64,000 nt of DNA from Streptomyces sp. BV286 (GTDB lineage: Bacteria; Actinomycetota; Actinomycetes; Streptomycetales; Streptomycetaceae). Positions 34,176-43,972 of this stretch are shown piece by piece. Position 1 is the stretch's first letter, and each line of letters opens with the position of its first letter. The stretch spans positions 19,597 through 83,596 of the forward strand of contig NZ_JAHRIB010000179.1 of NCBI RefSeq assembly GCF_019090165.1. Reading direction: 5' to 3'. The notes beneath the pieces are model-generated. The model saw nothing but the letters and a program-made list of their open reading frames with translations, did no database searches and had not been told where the DNA came from. The position numbers and the translations under genes were made by a program.

Positions 34176-34338
34176 GGTTCTCCTCAATGGGGGCTGCCTG
34201 GGATGCACGAGTCCTGGATGCACTCTCCTGCCCCAACGCGATCGGTCACCCGTGCCATTCCCGGTGTCCCGTGTCAGGGGCGCGTGGCAGGATCGGTCCT
34301 GTTCACGCGTACCCATGACGCCCCGAGGAGTGCCGCCC

Positions 34339-36906
34339 GTGCCCGGTGAGAATCTGTCCCGCGACGAGGCCCGCGAGCGGGCCGCACTGTTGTCCGTCGA
34401 GGAGTACGAGGTGTCCCTGGACCTGCGCTCCGCGGTCGGCGGGACGGACTCCGAGCCGCGCACCTTCCGGTCGGTGACGACCATCCGCTTCCGCAGCGCC
34501 GAGCCGGGCGCCACGAGCTTCGCCGACCTGATCGCGCCGAGCGTCACGGCCGTCTCGCTGAACGGCAGGGACCTCGACCCGGGCGCGGTCTTCGACGGCT
34601 CCCGCATCCTCCTGGAGGACCTGGCCGAGGACAACGAACTGGTGGTCGACGCCCGGTGCGCCTACAGCCGCACCGGCGAGGGCATGCACCGCTTCGTCGA
34701 CCCCGAGGACGGCGAGGTCTACCTCTACACGCAGTACGAGCCGGCCGACTCGCGCCGCGTCTTCGCGAACTTCGAGCAGCCGGACCTCAAGGCACCCTTC
34801 CGCTTCGAGGTACGGGCCCCCGAGGGCTGGGTCGTGTGGAGCAACGGCGTCGGTGAACTCACCGACGGGGTATGGAAGTTCGCCGGGACCAAGCCCATCT
34901 CGACGTACATCACGGCCTTCGTCGCCGGTCCGTACCACTACGTGACCGACTCGTACGAGCGTGTCCTCGACGACGGCACCCGTCTGGAGATCCCCCTCGG
35001 CGCCCTGTGCCGCAAGGGCCTGGCCAGGCACTTCGACGCCGACGACGTCTTCCTGGTCACCAAGCAGGGTCTCGACTTCTTCCACGACCACTTCGACTTC
35101 CCGTACCCGTTCGGGAAGTACGACCAGGCGTTCGTGCCGGAGTACAACCTCGGCGCGATGGAGAACCCGGGCTGTGTGACCTTCCGCGAGGAGTTCATCT
35201 TCCGCGGCAACGTGACCCGGGCGGCGTACGAGCGCCGGGCCAACGTGATCCTGCACGAGATGGCCCACATGTGGTTCGGCGACCTGGTGACCATGGTGTG
35301 GTGGGACGACCTGTGGCTCAAGGAGTCCTTCGCGGACTTCATGGGCACGTTCTCGATGGTCGAGGCGACCCGCTTCACGAACGGCTGGGTCACCTTCGCC
35401 AACAACCGCAAGGCATGGGCGTACCGCGCCGACCAGCTGCCCTCCACGCACCCCATCACCGCCGACATCCGCGACCTGGAGGACGCCAAGCTCAACTTCG
35501 ACGGGATCACGTACGCCAAGGGGGCCTCGGTCCTGAAGCAGCTGGTGGCGTACGTGGGCCGGGACGCCTTCCTGGAGGGCGCCCGCCGCTACTTCAAGCG
35601 GCACGCGTACGGGAACACGCGCCTCGGTGACCTGCTGTCGGTCCTGGAGGAGACGAGTGGGCGCGACCTGGCGGCATGGTCGCGGTCCTGGCTGCAGACG
35701 GCCGGCGTCAACTCCCTCACGCCCCAGGTGATCCTCGACGCCGAGGGCCGCGTCACCGAGCTGGCGGTCCTCCAGGAGGCGGCCGAGTCGCATCCCGAAC
35801 TGCGGCCCCACCGGGTGGCGGTGGGCCTGTACCGACGGTCCCCCGACGGCGCCGTGGAGCGGTACGCGCGCGCCGAGGTCGACGTCGACGGTCCGCGCAC
35901 GGTCGTCGAGGAGCTGGTCGGCGCCGACGCCCCCGAGCTGGTCCTCGTCAACGACGACGACCTCACGTACTGCAAGATCCGCTTCGACGAGGGCTCGCTG
36001 GAGACCCTGCGGGCCGGCCTCGGCGACATCACGGACCCGCTCGCCCGCGCCCTGTGCTGGTCGGCGCTGTGGAACCTGACCCGCGACGCGCTCATGCCCG
36101 CCCGGGACTTCGTCGACCTGGTGCTGCGCTTCGCGGGCCGCGAGTCGGACATCGGCGTGCTGCAGATGCTGCACGCCTGGGCGAACTCCGCGCTCGCCCA
36201 CTACGCGGCGCCCGGCTGGCGGGAGACCGGCGGACGGCTGCTCGCCGAGGGTGCGCTGCGCGAGCTGCGGATCGCCGCGCCCGGCAGCCAGCACCAGCTG
36301 ACCTGGGCGCGGTTCCTGGCGGCCGTCGCGTCGAACGAGGCCGACTTCCAGCTGCTCCAGGGTTTGCTGGACGGGACGGCGAAGATCGACGGGCTGGAGG
36401 TCGACCAGGAGCTGCGCTGGACCTTCCTCGAACCGCTCGCCGCGTACGGGGTCGTGGACGAGGGTGTGCTCGCCGCCGAGCTGGCCCGGGACGACACGGC
36501 GTCCGGCAAGCGGCACCAGGTGCGGTGCCTGGCGGCCCGGCCCTCCGCCGCGGTCAAGGCCCAGGCGTGGGCGTCGGTGGTCGAGTCGGACTCGCTGTCG
36601 AACGCGCTGGTGGAGGCGACGATCGCCGGTTTCGCCCAGCCGTCGCACCGGGAGCTGACCGCTCCGTACGCGGCGAAGTACTTCGAGGTGATCGAGCGGG
36701 TCTGGGACGAGCGGTCCATCCAGATCGGCATGGACGTGGTGCGGGGGTTGTTCCCGTCCCTCCAGGACACACCGGAGACACTGGAGGCGGCGGACGCGTG
36801 GCTTGCCTCGCACGAGGCGGGGGCGCCCGCGCTTCGGCGGTTGGTGCTGGAGGCTCGGGACGATCTGGCGCGGGCGCTGCGGGGGCAGGCGTGTGACGGC
36901 GGCTGA
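34339..36906 (+). CDS. pepN: Aminopeptidase N (M1 family), copy 1
   Basis: An 855-residue M1 zinc aminopeptidase that removes N-terminal residues from peptides. The substrate-anchoring motif is GAMENPGCV. The zinc site is HEMAH (His306, Glu307, His310) followed by Glu329 in LKESF. The remainder is the ERAP1-like helical C-terminal domain. GTG at 34339 matches the start context of copy 2 (VPGxNLxRxEA) and has GAGGAG upstream; the open frame extends back to 34015 but is not protein-like. A paralogue is at 52779-55361. Confidence 0.93.
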   Translation: MPGENLSRDEARERAALLSVEEYEVSLDLRSAVGGTDSEPRTFRSVTTIRFRSAEPGATSFADLIAPSVTAVSLNGRDLDPGAVFDGSRILLEDLAEDNELVVDARCAYSRTGEGMHRFVDPEDGEVYLYTQYEPADSRRVFANFEQPDLKAPFRFEVRAPEGWVVWSNGVGELTDGVWKFAGTKPISTYITAFVAGPYHYVTDSYERVLDDGTRLEIPLGALCRKGLARHFDADDVFLVTKQGLDFFHDHFDFPYPFGKYDQAFVPEYNLGAMENPGCVTFREEFIFRGNVTRAAYERRANVILHEMAHMWFGDLVTMVWWDDLWLKESFADFMGTFSMVEATRFTNGWVTFANNRKAWAYRADQLPSTHPITADIRDLEDAKLNFDGITYAKGASVLKQLVAYVGRDAFLEGARRYFKRHAYGNTRLGDLLSVLEETSGRDLAAWSRSWLQTAGVNSLTPQVILDAEGRVTELAVLQEAAESHPELRPHRVAVGLYRRSPDGAVERYARAEVDVDGPRTVVEELVGADAPELVLVNDDDLTYCKIRFDEGSLETLRAGLGDITDPLARALCWSALWNLTRDALMPARDFVDLVLRFAGRESDIGVLQMLHAWANSALAHYAAPGWRETGGRLLAEGALRELRIAAPGSQHQLTWARFLAAVASNEADFQLLQGLLDGTAKIDGLEVDQELRWTFLEPLAAYGVVDEGVLAAELARDDTASGKRHQVRCLAARPSAAVKAQAWASVVESDSLSNALVEATIAGFAQPSHRELTAPYAAKYFEVIERVWDERSIQIGMDVVRGLFPSLQDTPETLEAADAWLASHEAGAPALRRLVLEARDDLARALRGQACDGG

Positions 36907-36997
36907 CCGTCGGCACCTCGGGTCCCTCCGGGCCCTCCGGGCCGGGGGCGGAGTGGTGGGGTGCGGTTGGTTTTCGGGTGCCGGGTGCGCTGTGGCT

Positions 36998-37100
36998 GGT
37001 CGCGCAGTTCCCCGCGCCCCTAAAAGACTGCGCCGTTCCCCGCGCCCCTCAAGGCAAAAGACTGCGCCGTTCCTCGCACCCCTCAAAGACTGCTCCGCTG
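36998..37100. repeat. Cluster of dispersed GCGCAGTTCCCCGCGCCCC-type repeats
   Basis: Three consecutive degenerate copies (starting near 36999, 37029 and 37067) plus a truncated fourth near 37087 make a tandem of about 30-40 bp units with AAAGACTGCGCCGTTCC in common. It lies in the 407-bp gap after pepN copy 1. Confidence 0.75.
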
Positions 37101-37313
37101 CCGGGGTTCACTAACGGGTTACGGGGACACCGTGGTTGACCTCGGGTGCGTCCATAACAGTTACGGAATTTGGGTAATCGGTGCCGTGACCCCCTTACGG
37201 ACCAGGGGGTTTCGGCAGTCGAACGCTTGCACTTTAGGACGGGCCTGTCCTGTTTTGTCGACGGACGTGTAACAGCGGTTAGGAGGGAGACCGGGCGCGG
37301 GACATTCGGGGTC

Positions 37314-38360
37314 ATGAACCACAACACCCCGCTCTCCCCCCGGCCCCTCCGCCACCTGTCCGACGTCCAGCAGCGTGTCCTGACCTCCGCGCAGTTGCGG
37401 TCCCGCGGCGTGAGCGCCGCCGACACCAACGCGCAGTGCCGACCCGGCGGTTCATGGCAGCAGCTCCTGCCCGGCGTCTTCCTGCTCCGCCCCGGGCCCG
37501 CCACCAGCGAGGAGCGGCTGCACGCGGTCCTCCTGTACGCGGCCCGCTCGCCCCTCACGGAACCGGCCGTCCCCGCCCAGCCGGGAGCCGACGTGCCGTA
37601 CCCGCCGCATCGGTACGCCGAAGCGATGATCACCGGTCTCGCGGCGCTCGCCCTGCACCGCTTCTCGTCCGCTCCGCCGCTGCTGTCCCTGGACCGCATC
37701 GACGTCCTCGTCCCGCGACTGCGCCGGCTGCGCTCGACGGGCTGCGTCCGGATCGTCCGTACGCCGGGCATGCCGGAACCCGAGCAGATCACCGGTATCC
37801 CGGTGGCGCCCGTCCCGCGCGCGCTGGCCGACGCGGTCGCCGGCCTCACGGACGCGGGAGCCGTCCGCCGCCTGCTCACCGAGGCGGTGCGCGGCGGCCA
37901 CTGCGAACCGGCGGCCGTCGTGCGGGAGTTGACGCAGGCCAGGCTGCTGAGCCGGCCGCATGTGGTGGACGCGGTCGACTCCCTCCTCGCGGAGGGCCGG
38001 GCCATCGCCGAGGACCGCCTCTACCGCATGATCGCGGAGCACGGGCTGCCCGACCCCGTCTGGAACGTGGACCTCCGGCTGCCGGGCGGCCCGCACCTCG
38101 GCGGCCTCGACGCGTACTGGCCCGACCACGCCGTCGCCCTCGAACTCGACACACGGGCCCCGCGCCAGGAGGACGACGCGATGTGGTCCGAGTACGCCCG
38201 CAAGCGCGAGCACCTGGAGCGGCTCGGCATCACGGTCGTCCACGTGACACCGAAGAAGCTGCGGGAGTCGATGGAACAGCAGGCGACGGTCGTCCGTACG
38301 GCACTGATGGCCTCGGCGGACCGCGACCCGGCCGCGTACGTGGTGGTGCTGCCCCGGTAG
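37314..38360 (+). CDS. AbiEi-antitoxin-like protein with C-terminal DUF559/endonuclease-type domain
   Basis: A 348-residue protein. The N-terminal third looks like the winged-helix/type IV antitoxin (AbiEi_4) region: VLTSAQLRSRGVSAADTNAQ and WQQLLPGVFLL. The C-terminal part resembles DUF559/very-short-patch-repair folds: SLLAEGRAIAEDRLYRMI, GGLDAYWPDHAVALELD, then a KREHLERLGITVVHVTP strand-helix. No AbiEii-type nucleotidyltransferase is adjacent, so a toxin-antitoxin role is not supported. Such solitary proteins are numerous in Streptomyces. ATG at 37314 is after a long AT-richer leader. Confidence 0.8.
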   Translation: MNHNTPLSPRPLRHLSDVQQRVLTSAQLRSRGVSAADTNAQCRPGGSWQQLLPGVFLLRPGPATSEERLHAVLLYAARSPLTEPAVPAQPGADVPYPPHRYAEAMITGLAALALHRFSSAPPLLSLDRIDVLVPRLRRLRSTGCVRIVRTPGMPEPEQITGIPVAPVPRALADAVAGLTDAGAVRRLLTEAVRGGHCEPAAVVRELTQARLLSRPHVVDAVDSLLAEGRAIAEDRLYRMIAEHGLPDPVWNVDLRLPGGPHLGGLDAYWPDHAVALELDTRAPRQEDDAMWSEYARKREHLERLGITVVHVTPKKLRESMEQQATVVRTALMASADRDPAAYVVVLPR

Positions 38361-38391
38361 TGACGGACCGGGCGCGGCCGGCAGGAGGGGA

Positions 38392-38431
38392 GTGAAGGGG
38401 CGGGGCCCACGGACGGGTCCCGCCCCTTCAC
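38392..38431. terminator. Bidirectional terminator between AbiEi-like and serine hydrolase genes
   Basis: GTGAAGGGGCGGGGCCC pairs with GGGTCCCGCCCCTTCAC (17 bp including one G-T pair, 6-nt loop) between convergent genes. Confidence 0.85.
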
Positions 38432-38463
38432 ACGTGTCCGGGACCTCCCGGCTCAGCGGGGTG

Positions 38464-39618
38464 TCACTCGGAGCAGAACTCCGCCTCGATCACCGCGTCG
38501 CTGTCGCCCGACCAGTCGCCGTTGAAGTTGAAGGCGAGGGAGTGGCGGCCGTCCGCCGTGGTGACGGCCTCCGAGTTGGAGCCGTGGATGCCGCCCCCGT
38601 GGCCCCACACGACGACGCCGCAGCTCAGTTCGCGTTCGATGAGCCCGAGGCCGTAACCGGCGTTCGGGATCCCGTCGACCTTGACGGTGGTCTTCATCTC
38701 GGTGAGCTGCTTCTTCGGCAGGAGCCTGCCCTTCAGCAGCGCCGAGTAGAAGCGGTTGAGGTCGCCCGAGTCGGAGACCATCTCGCCCGCCGCGGAGGCG
38801 AGGGAGGGGTTGAGCTCCGTGACGTCGTAGGTGGGGCCGGTGGCCTCCTCGGCGAGTTTGCCGTACGCCCGGCTGCTGGGCCGGCCCAGCTTCGGGTCGC
38901 TGCCCGGGACGCGGGTGGCGTGCAGTCCGAGCGGCTCGATGATGCGCTGTCGGACCTCGTCGCCGTACGCGTGGCCGGTGGCCTTCTCGATGACCATTCC
39001 GGCCAGGACGTAGTTCGTGTTGGAGTAGTTCCAGGAGGTGCCCGGTGCGAAGTCCGGCTTGTGGGCCGTCGCGATCTTCACGAGTTGCCCGGGCGTCAGC
39101 CGGTCGAAGCGGTGCTCGAAGAAGCCGTCCTTCAGGAAGTAGGTCCGGCCGAAGTCCTCGTCCGCCGTGTAGTTGTAGATGCCGCTCGTGTGGTTGAGGA
39201 GCTGACGGAGAGTGATCTTCTTCCCGTCGTGGCCGTTGCCGAGGACCACGCCCGGCAGCCACCTGTCCACCTTGTCGTCGAGGGAGAGCCGCCCCTCGGC
39301 CTCCAGTTGCAGCAGGACCGTCGAGACGAACGTCTTGGTGATGCTGCCGACGCGGTAGCGGTCGTGGGCGGAGCGCGGCTGCTTCGTCCGGAGGTTGCCG
39401 ACGCCCGACGTGCCCTTCCAGGTGCCGTTCCTGTCCTTGGCCTGCCCGGCCACACCGGGGACACCGTCCTGCACGGCGGCGTCCATCGCCTTCCGGGTCG
39501 CGTGGTGGTCTCTCCCCGGTGCCGGGGAGGCGGCCAGGGCCACCGGAGCGGTGAGTGAGGCCGCCGCGAGTACGGCCACGCCCGTCAGACCGAGGCGCAG
39601 GGTGCGGGATGCTGTCAT
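38464..39618 (-). CDS. Secreted serine hydrolase (beta-lactamase / D-Ala-D-Ala carboxypeptidase family)
   Basis: A 384-residue exported protein with a signal peptide (about 1-29, cleavage after APVALA-A). The class C/serine-PBP triad is present: SITK (nucleophile Ser and Lys), YSN (WNYSNTNY) and HGGG in place of KTG. Relatives include the Streptomyces R61 DD-peptidase and esterases of family VIII, so cell-wall peptide trimming or ester hydrolysis is likely. A C-terminal Cys pairs probably with the one in ELSCGVVV. ATG at 39618 with GGAAGGA upstream. Confidence 0.9.
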   Translation of the reverse strand: MTASRTLRLGLTGVAVLAAASLTAPVALAASPAPGRDHHATRKAMDAAVQDGVPGVAGQAKDRNGTWKGTSGVGNLRTKQPRSAHDRYRVGSITKTFVSTVLLQLEAEGRLSLDDKVDRWLPGVVLGNGHDGKKITLRQLLNHTSGIYNYTADEDFGRTYFLKDGFFEHRFDRLTPGQLVKIATAHKPDFAPGTSWNYSNTNYVLAGMVIEKATGHAYGDEVRQRIIEPLGLHATRVPGSDPKLGRPSSRAYGKLAEEATGPTYDVTELNPSLASAAGEMVSDSGDLNRFYSALLKGRLLPKKQLTEMKTTVKVDGIPNAGYGLGLIERELSCGVVVWGHGGGIHGSNSEAVTTADGRHSLAFNFNGDWSGDSDAVIEAEFCSE

Positions 39619-39746
39619 GGGTCGTCGTGTCCTTCCGTCGTGTCCGTCGTGTCGTCACGAGGAACCGACGGGAGGGACCCGGTGGCGGGCCGCGGAGGTT
39701 GCCTCCCCCGGACGGGTTGAGCGCGTTCCGGCCCTTTTCCGGGAGG

Positions 39747-39941
39747 TCAGGCGTGCCCGCCCTGCTGCTGACCGCGGTCCCTGAGCAGGCTCACCCCCGC
39801 CCCGAGGGAGACGACGCCCATGCCGGCGGCGGTCATCACGCCCTGCGTTCCGTCCACGACGAAGGGGGCGGCCGCGGCGACGACGAGGTTGAACAGGAAC
39901 AGGAACCAGAGAACCGGCTTCGAGGAGAGCAGCGCCTTCAT
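39747..39941 (-). CDS. Small membrane protein
   Basis: A 64-residue protein with two hydrophobic segments (about 9-27, VLWFLFLFNLVVAAAAPFV, and 35-52, VMTAAGMGVVSLGAGVSLL) and a polar tail ending DRGQQQGGHA. The ATG has a strong GGAAGGAAA ribosome site. Transcribed in the same direction as the serine hydrolase and located 128 bp upstream of it. Function unknown. Confidence 0.75.
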   Translation of the reverse strand: MKALLSSKPVLWFLFLFNLVVAAAAPFVVDGTQGVMTAAGMGVVSLGAGVSLLRDRGQQQGGHA

Positions 39942-40162
39942 GGGGGTTTCCTTCCGTTGGGGGAGCTGGGTACTCCCGCGATCGACCGAGTCCAACGATC
40001 CCGGGATCCGCCCGCCGCCACGAGGGAGTCCTCTCCCGAACCGGAGGTGTAGCGGGCTACACCACGACGAGGTCCCGCCGCGCCTCACAGGCAGCACATC
40101 CGCTGGTCACAGGCGGGTGGGCGGGCGTCCGCGCGGGTGCCCGTTCGCCTACTCTGATCGCC

Positions 40163-41332
40163 ATGCGGAAGACGGTGCGGGACGCCGCGCGGGCCACGGG
40201 ACAGCTGGCCCCGGCCGCCGTGCTGTCCTTCGGCTCGTACCTCTTCGTCACCGTCCTGCTGATCGCGGCCACCGGCACCGTCGTCGTGGTGGGTGCCGCG
40301 CTGCTGCCGGAGGCGGTGCTGCTGATACGGCGGATCGCCGGGGCCAAGCGGCGCATGGTGACCCGGTGGACGGGCCGGGAGATCCCCGAGGCGTACCTGC
40401 CCGTCACGGGCACGGTGCGCGAGCGGTTCCGTACGGCCGTCCGCGATCCGGGCACGTCCACCGACCTGCGCTGGATGCTCGCCTACTACGGCTACGGATG
40501 TCTGCCGTATCTGGCGGTCCCGCTGTGGCCGTTGGGGCTGCTCGTCGACGGTGTGTGGTGCGCGCTGATGGGCCGCGAGGCGGTCGTGCTCCCGCTGATC
40601 GGCCGCCTGGCCGATCTGGACGCGAAGTGGTCCACCGCTCTGCTGAAGCCGTCGCCGAGGGCGCGGCTGGCCGAGCGCGTCGAGGAGCTGACCCTGACCC
40701 GGGCAGGGGCGGTCGCCGCGCACGGCGCGGAGCTGCGGCGCATCGAGCGGGACCTGCACGACGGCACACAGGCCCGGCTGGTCTCGCTGTCGATGCGGAT
40801 CGGGCTCGCGCTGCGGGCGTACGACCGTGACCCGGAGGCGGCGCGCAAGCTGCTCGGCGACGCGCAGGACCAGGCGCAGGAGGCGCTGGCGGAGCTGCGG
40901 CACGTCGTGCGCGGCATCCATCCGCCGATCCTCACCGACCGTGGTCTGGCCGGCGCGGTCCGGGCGCTCGCCGCGAGCGGCGGCCTCGCCGTGACGGTGA
41001 CCGTGGACGGTCTGGAGGACGGTGACCGCGAGCGGGGCGGGGCCCGGGCTCCGGCCGCGGTGGAGGCGGCCGCGTACTTCGTGGTGGCGGAGTCCCTGAC
41101 GAACGCCGCGAAGCACAGCGGCGCGGAGCGGGCCGAGGTCCATCTCGCCCGGGTGCGGAAAGGACTGCGGCTGACCGTGCGCGACGAGGGGCGGGGCGGT
41201 GCCGACGAGGCCGGCGGGTCCGGGCTGCTCGGCATGCGGCGTCGCGTCGCCGCGCTCGACGGGACCCTGCGGATGACCAGCCCCGCCGGGGGCCCGACCG
41301 TGATCGAAGTGGAGCTGCCGTGCGTGTGGTGA
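40163..41332 (+). CDS. Two-component sensor histidine kinase (HisKA_3, NarX/DesK type)
   Basis: A 389-residue kinase. The N-terminal sensor region has about four membrane segments (around residues 14-50 and 110-140) with no known ligand domain. The HisKA_3 dimerisation motif RRIERDLHDGTQARLVSLSM carries the phospho-acceptor His, and the ATP-binding domain has ESLTNAAKHS (N box) and VRDEGRGG (G1). It overlaps the response regulator gene by 13 bp, so the two form a cognate pair. Confidence 0.93.
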   Translation: MRKTVRDAARATGQLAPAAVLSFGSYLFVTVLLIAATGTVVVVGAALLPEAVLLIRRIAGAKRRMVTRWTGREIPEAYLPVTGTVRERFRTAVRDPGTSTDLRWMLAYYGYGCLPYLAVPLWPLGLLVDGVWCALMGREAVVLPLIGRLADLDAKWSTALLKPSPRARLAERVEELTLTRAGAVAAHGAELRRIERDLHDGTQARLVSLSMRIGLALRAYDRDPEAARKLLGDAQDQAQEALAELRHVVRGIHPPILTDRGLAGAVRALAASGGLAVTVTVDGLEDGDRERGGARAPAAVEAAAYFVVAESLTNAAKHSGAERAEVHLARVRKGLRLTVRDEGRGGADEAGGSGLLGMRRRVAALDGTLRMTSPAGGPTVIEVELPCVW

Positions 41333-41964
41333 TCGCCGAGGACAACGCCCTGCTGCGGCAGGGGCTCGTCCTGCTGCTCACCTCCTCCGGGCACGAGGTG
41401 GTGGCCGTCGCGGGCAGCGGGCCGGAGGTGCTGCCCGCGCTGCTCGAACACCGGCCGGATGTCGCCGTGCTGGACGTCCGGATGCCTCCCGGGTTCCGTG
41501 ACGAGGGCCTGCGAGCGGCCCTCGCGGCACGCGAGGAGATCCCCGGGCTGCCGGTGCTCGTGCTCTCGCAGTACGTCGAGGAGTCGTACGCCGCCGAGTT
41601 GCTCGGCGGCGGGGCGAGCGGGGTGGGTTACCTGCTCAAGGACCGGGTGGGGCGGGTCGACGAGTTCCTGGACGCGCTGGAGCGGGTCGCCTCCGGCGGT
41701 ACGGCGCTGGACCCCGAGGTGGTGTCCGAGTTGCTCGTACGGCGGCGGGACTCGCCGCTCGACTCGCTCACTCCCCGCGAGCGGGAGGTGCTGAAGCTGA
41801 TGGCCGAGGGGCGCGACAACACGACGATCGCCAAGGATCTCGTCGTGACCGAGCGGTCGGTCAGCAAGCACATCGGGAACGTGTTCCTGAAGCTCGGGCT
41901 GCCGCCGAGCGACAGCGGGCATCGGAGGGTGCTTGCGGTGCTTGCCTACTTGAACAACTCGTGA
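41320..41964 (+). CDS. LuxR/NarL-family response regulator
   Basis: A 214-residue regulator. The receiver domain begins VVIAEDNALLRQG (acidic pocket), has the phospho-acceptor Asp in VAVLDVRMPPG, and the conserved Lys in YLLKDRVG. The C-terminal LuxR helix-turn-helix is LTPREREVLKLMAEGRDNTT...TERSVSKHIGNVF. The GTG start at 41320 lies inside the kinase gene. Target genes are not evident; a 3-gene operon is not seen. Confidence 0.95.
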   Translation: MRVVIAEDNALLRQGLVLLLTSSGHEVVAVAGSGPEVLPALLEHRPDVAVLDVRMPPGFRDEGLRAALAAREEIPGLPVLVLSQYVEESYAAELLGGGASGVGYLLKDRVGRVDEFLDALERVASGGTALDPEVVSELLVRRRDSPLDSLTPREREVLKLMAEGRDNTTIAKDLVVTERSVSKHIGNVFLKLGLPPSDSGHRRVLAVLAYLNNS

Positions 41965-41975
41965 GGCGTGCGGCC

Positions 41976-43739
41976 TCAGCCCTTCTTCAGGACGAGTTCC
42001 GTGTTGCGGTCGCCCGGTTCGCCGCTCAGGTCCGTGCGGGCGCCCGGGGCGTTGAAGGACAGTTCCCGGTAGAGGGCGGCCAGGCCCGTCTGCGAGAGGT
42101 CCGTGAAGTCCGTGCCGTGCGGGGCGCCGGACTCGATGAGCGTGGTGAACAGGGAGACCGTGCCGTCGTGGTTGTCGGCGATCTCGATCACCCGGGCGAG
42201 CTGCGGGAAGTCGACGTGCGAGGCGGTGGAGACCTCCCAGAAGGAGCGGCCGTCCGGGGCTGAGTGCGGGGTGATGTCGTTCTTGTGGCTGTGGCCGTTC
42301 ACCCAGGCCAGCACGGAGCGGTGGGCGCCGAGCACCGAGAGCACCTCGTCGCCGCCGTGCCGCCGCTCCCCCGGGTGGGCCGGGTCCTCGCGGAGGTTGC
42401 GCATGGACTTGCTGGTGTGGTGGCTGAAGACGATGACGTGTTCCTTGTTCCTGTCGGCCGCCTTCAGCGTGCGTTCCAGCCACCGCAGCTGGGCGGTGCC
42501 GAGGGAGCCCTCGTAGTGGCCGCCCGGGTCCGTGCTGTCGAGGCTGACACCGAGGACGTCGTCGGCGATGCGGAACGTGTAGTACTGGGTCTTCGCGGCG
42601 AGGTTGGCCTGCGAGTAGCCGTGTCCGACGGGACCCACGCCCGCGTGCGCCGGGTCGAGGTGGGCCCGGAGGTACTCGGCGGGGGTGAAGGGGGCACGGC
42701 CCTCGTCCGGGGTGACCGAACGCATCTTCCGCGCCTGGGACTTGAGCATCGCCTTGAAGTCGGCGCCCTTGGGGTCGCCGCCCTTCTTGACGTTCTTCCA
42801 GATGGCGGTGCCGAGCGACTCGTCGAGCGTCATCAGCTTTCTGCCGCCGACCGCGAAGTCGGCGAAGAAGGAGTCGCCGGGCGCGTAGCAGCCGCCGGGC
42901 AGGGAGTCGTGGTTGCCGACCGTGGAGTACCAGGGCAGGTTGAGGCCGGGGCTGCGCACCTCGCGGATCGCGGCGGCGAGGAAGCCCTGGATGCGGGGGA
43001 AGCCGAGCTGCTTGTCGGCGTCGCGCAGGGCCGCGTCGGGCTGCCAGTACAGCTTGAGGTCGCTGTCCTGGACGCCCTCGTAGCGGGTGGGGTCACCGGA
43101 GTTGGGGGTGATCCGGCCGCCGCTCATCACCTTCAGGAACCAGTCCAGTTCCGTCTTGGCGTTGTTGTCGGTGTTGTCGCCGGTGGTCATCACGAAGTGC
43201 AGGGGGGACCCGGTGACGGGCGCTCCGCGCAGTGCGTTGACCCGCTCGACGAGCGAGACCGCGCCGGGCACCGACAGGGACTCCTGGGGGCGCCAGGCGC
43301 TGGCGGTCTGGGCGCGCAGGTACTCGTACCGCAGCGGATGCTGGACGTCGACCAGGTGCAGGTCGGTGAACTGCACGAACGCGGCGAGCGCGGTGCGCCG
43401 CCCGGCCCGGCCTGCCTTGGCGGCGGCGAGGTCGCCGCGGACGACGCGCGGCCAGGCGGGCCCGTCGCCGAGGCGCCGGAACCCGGAGCCCGGGCGCGGG
43501 GCCGCGACGGTCGACAGGGTGGTGCCCCGGGTGTACGGGGCCAGGGGCGCGGCCGGCGCCCTGCGGGAGACGGCGACGGGCCGGCCGTGGGTGGTGGCGG
43601 CGGTGTCGGTGGCGGCCTCGCTGGTTCCCGGGCGCAGCGCGAAGCCGATGCCCGCGGAGAGGGACACCGCCCCGGTGGCGGCCAGGAAGGCGCGGCGGTC
43701 ACGAGCAGTGGCAGTGGCGACAGAGCGTATGCGCGACAT
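41976..43739 (-). CDS. Tat-exported metallophosphoesterase
   Basis: A 587-residue exported phosphoesterase. The twin-arginine signal is RDRRAFLAATGAVSLSAG. The calcineurin-like motifs occur in order: FTDLHLVDVQ (DxH), TTGDNTDN (GD), TVGNHDSLPG (GNHD), VFSHHTS and VNGHSHKND (GHxH). Length and order fit the actinobacterial Tat metallophosphoesterase group (TIGR03767-like). It probably hydrolyses phosphodiesters outside the cell. Convergent with the response regulator gene, 11 bp apart. Confidence 0.9.
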   Translation of the reverse strand: MSRIRSVATATARDRRAFLAATGAVSLSAGIGFALRPGTSEAATDTAATTHGRPVAVSRRAPAAPLAPYTRGTTLSTVAAPRPGSGFRRLGDGPAWPRVVRGDLAAAKAGRAGRRTALAAFVQFTDLHLVDVQHPLRYEYLRAQTASAWRPQESLSVPGAVSLVERVNALRGAPVTGSPLHFVMTTGDNTDNNAKTELDWFLKVMSGGRITPNSGDPTRYEGVQDSDLKLYWQPDAALRDADKQLGFPRIQGFLAAAIREVRSPGLNLPWYSTVGNHDSLPGGCYAPGDSFFADFAVGGRKLMTLDESLGTAIWKNVKKGGDPKGADFKAMLKSQARKMRSVTPDEGRAPFTPAEYLRAHLDPAHAGVGPVGHGYSQANLAAKTQYYTFRIADDVLGVSLDSTDPGGHYEGSLGTAQLRWLERTLKAADRNKEHVIVFSHHTSKSMRNLREDPAHPGERRHGGDEVLSVLGAHRSVLAWVNGHSHKNDITPHSAPDGRSFWEVSTASHVDFPQLARVIEIADNHDGTVSLFTTLIESGAPHGTDFTDLSQTGLAALYRELSFNAPGARTDLSGEPGDRNTELVLKKG

Positions 43740-43972
43740 GGCGCGGTCTCCCCGAGTGCGAACGCGTCGGCAGTGGTCGCGGGTGGTTCACTCACGCGAA
43801 CTTCCCGCTCGTACTGGATCGTTGGCACTGGGGATGACCTGTGCGTTAACTCGGCAGCAACGGGCAGCGCAGATCACCGTACGTCGATCTTGGACTACCC
43901 TCCGCGTCCACCGAGCCCTCCCTGAACCGCAGGGAGGCGGTCACTCCATGTTCATCCGAGTGGGTACGGAAG

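Noticed and set aside
37314..38360. AbiEi-like gene as part of a type IV toxin-antitoxin defence system
   Set aside because: No AbiEii nucleotidyltransferase or other toxin gene is adjacent, and the C-terminus is an endonuclease-type domain. It looks like one of the many solitary streptomycete homologues.
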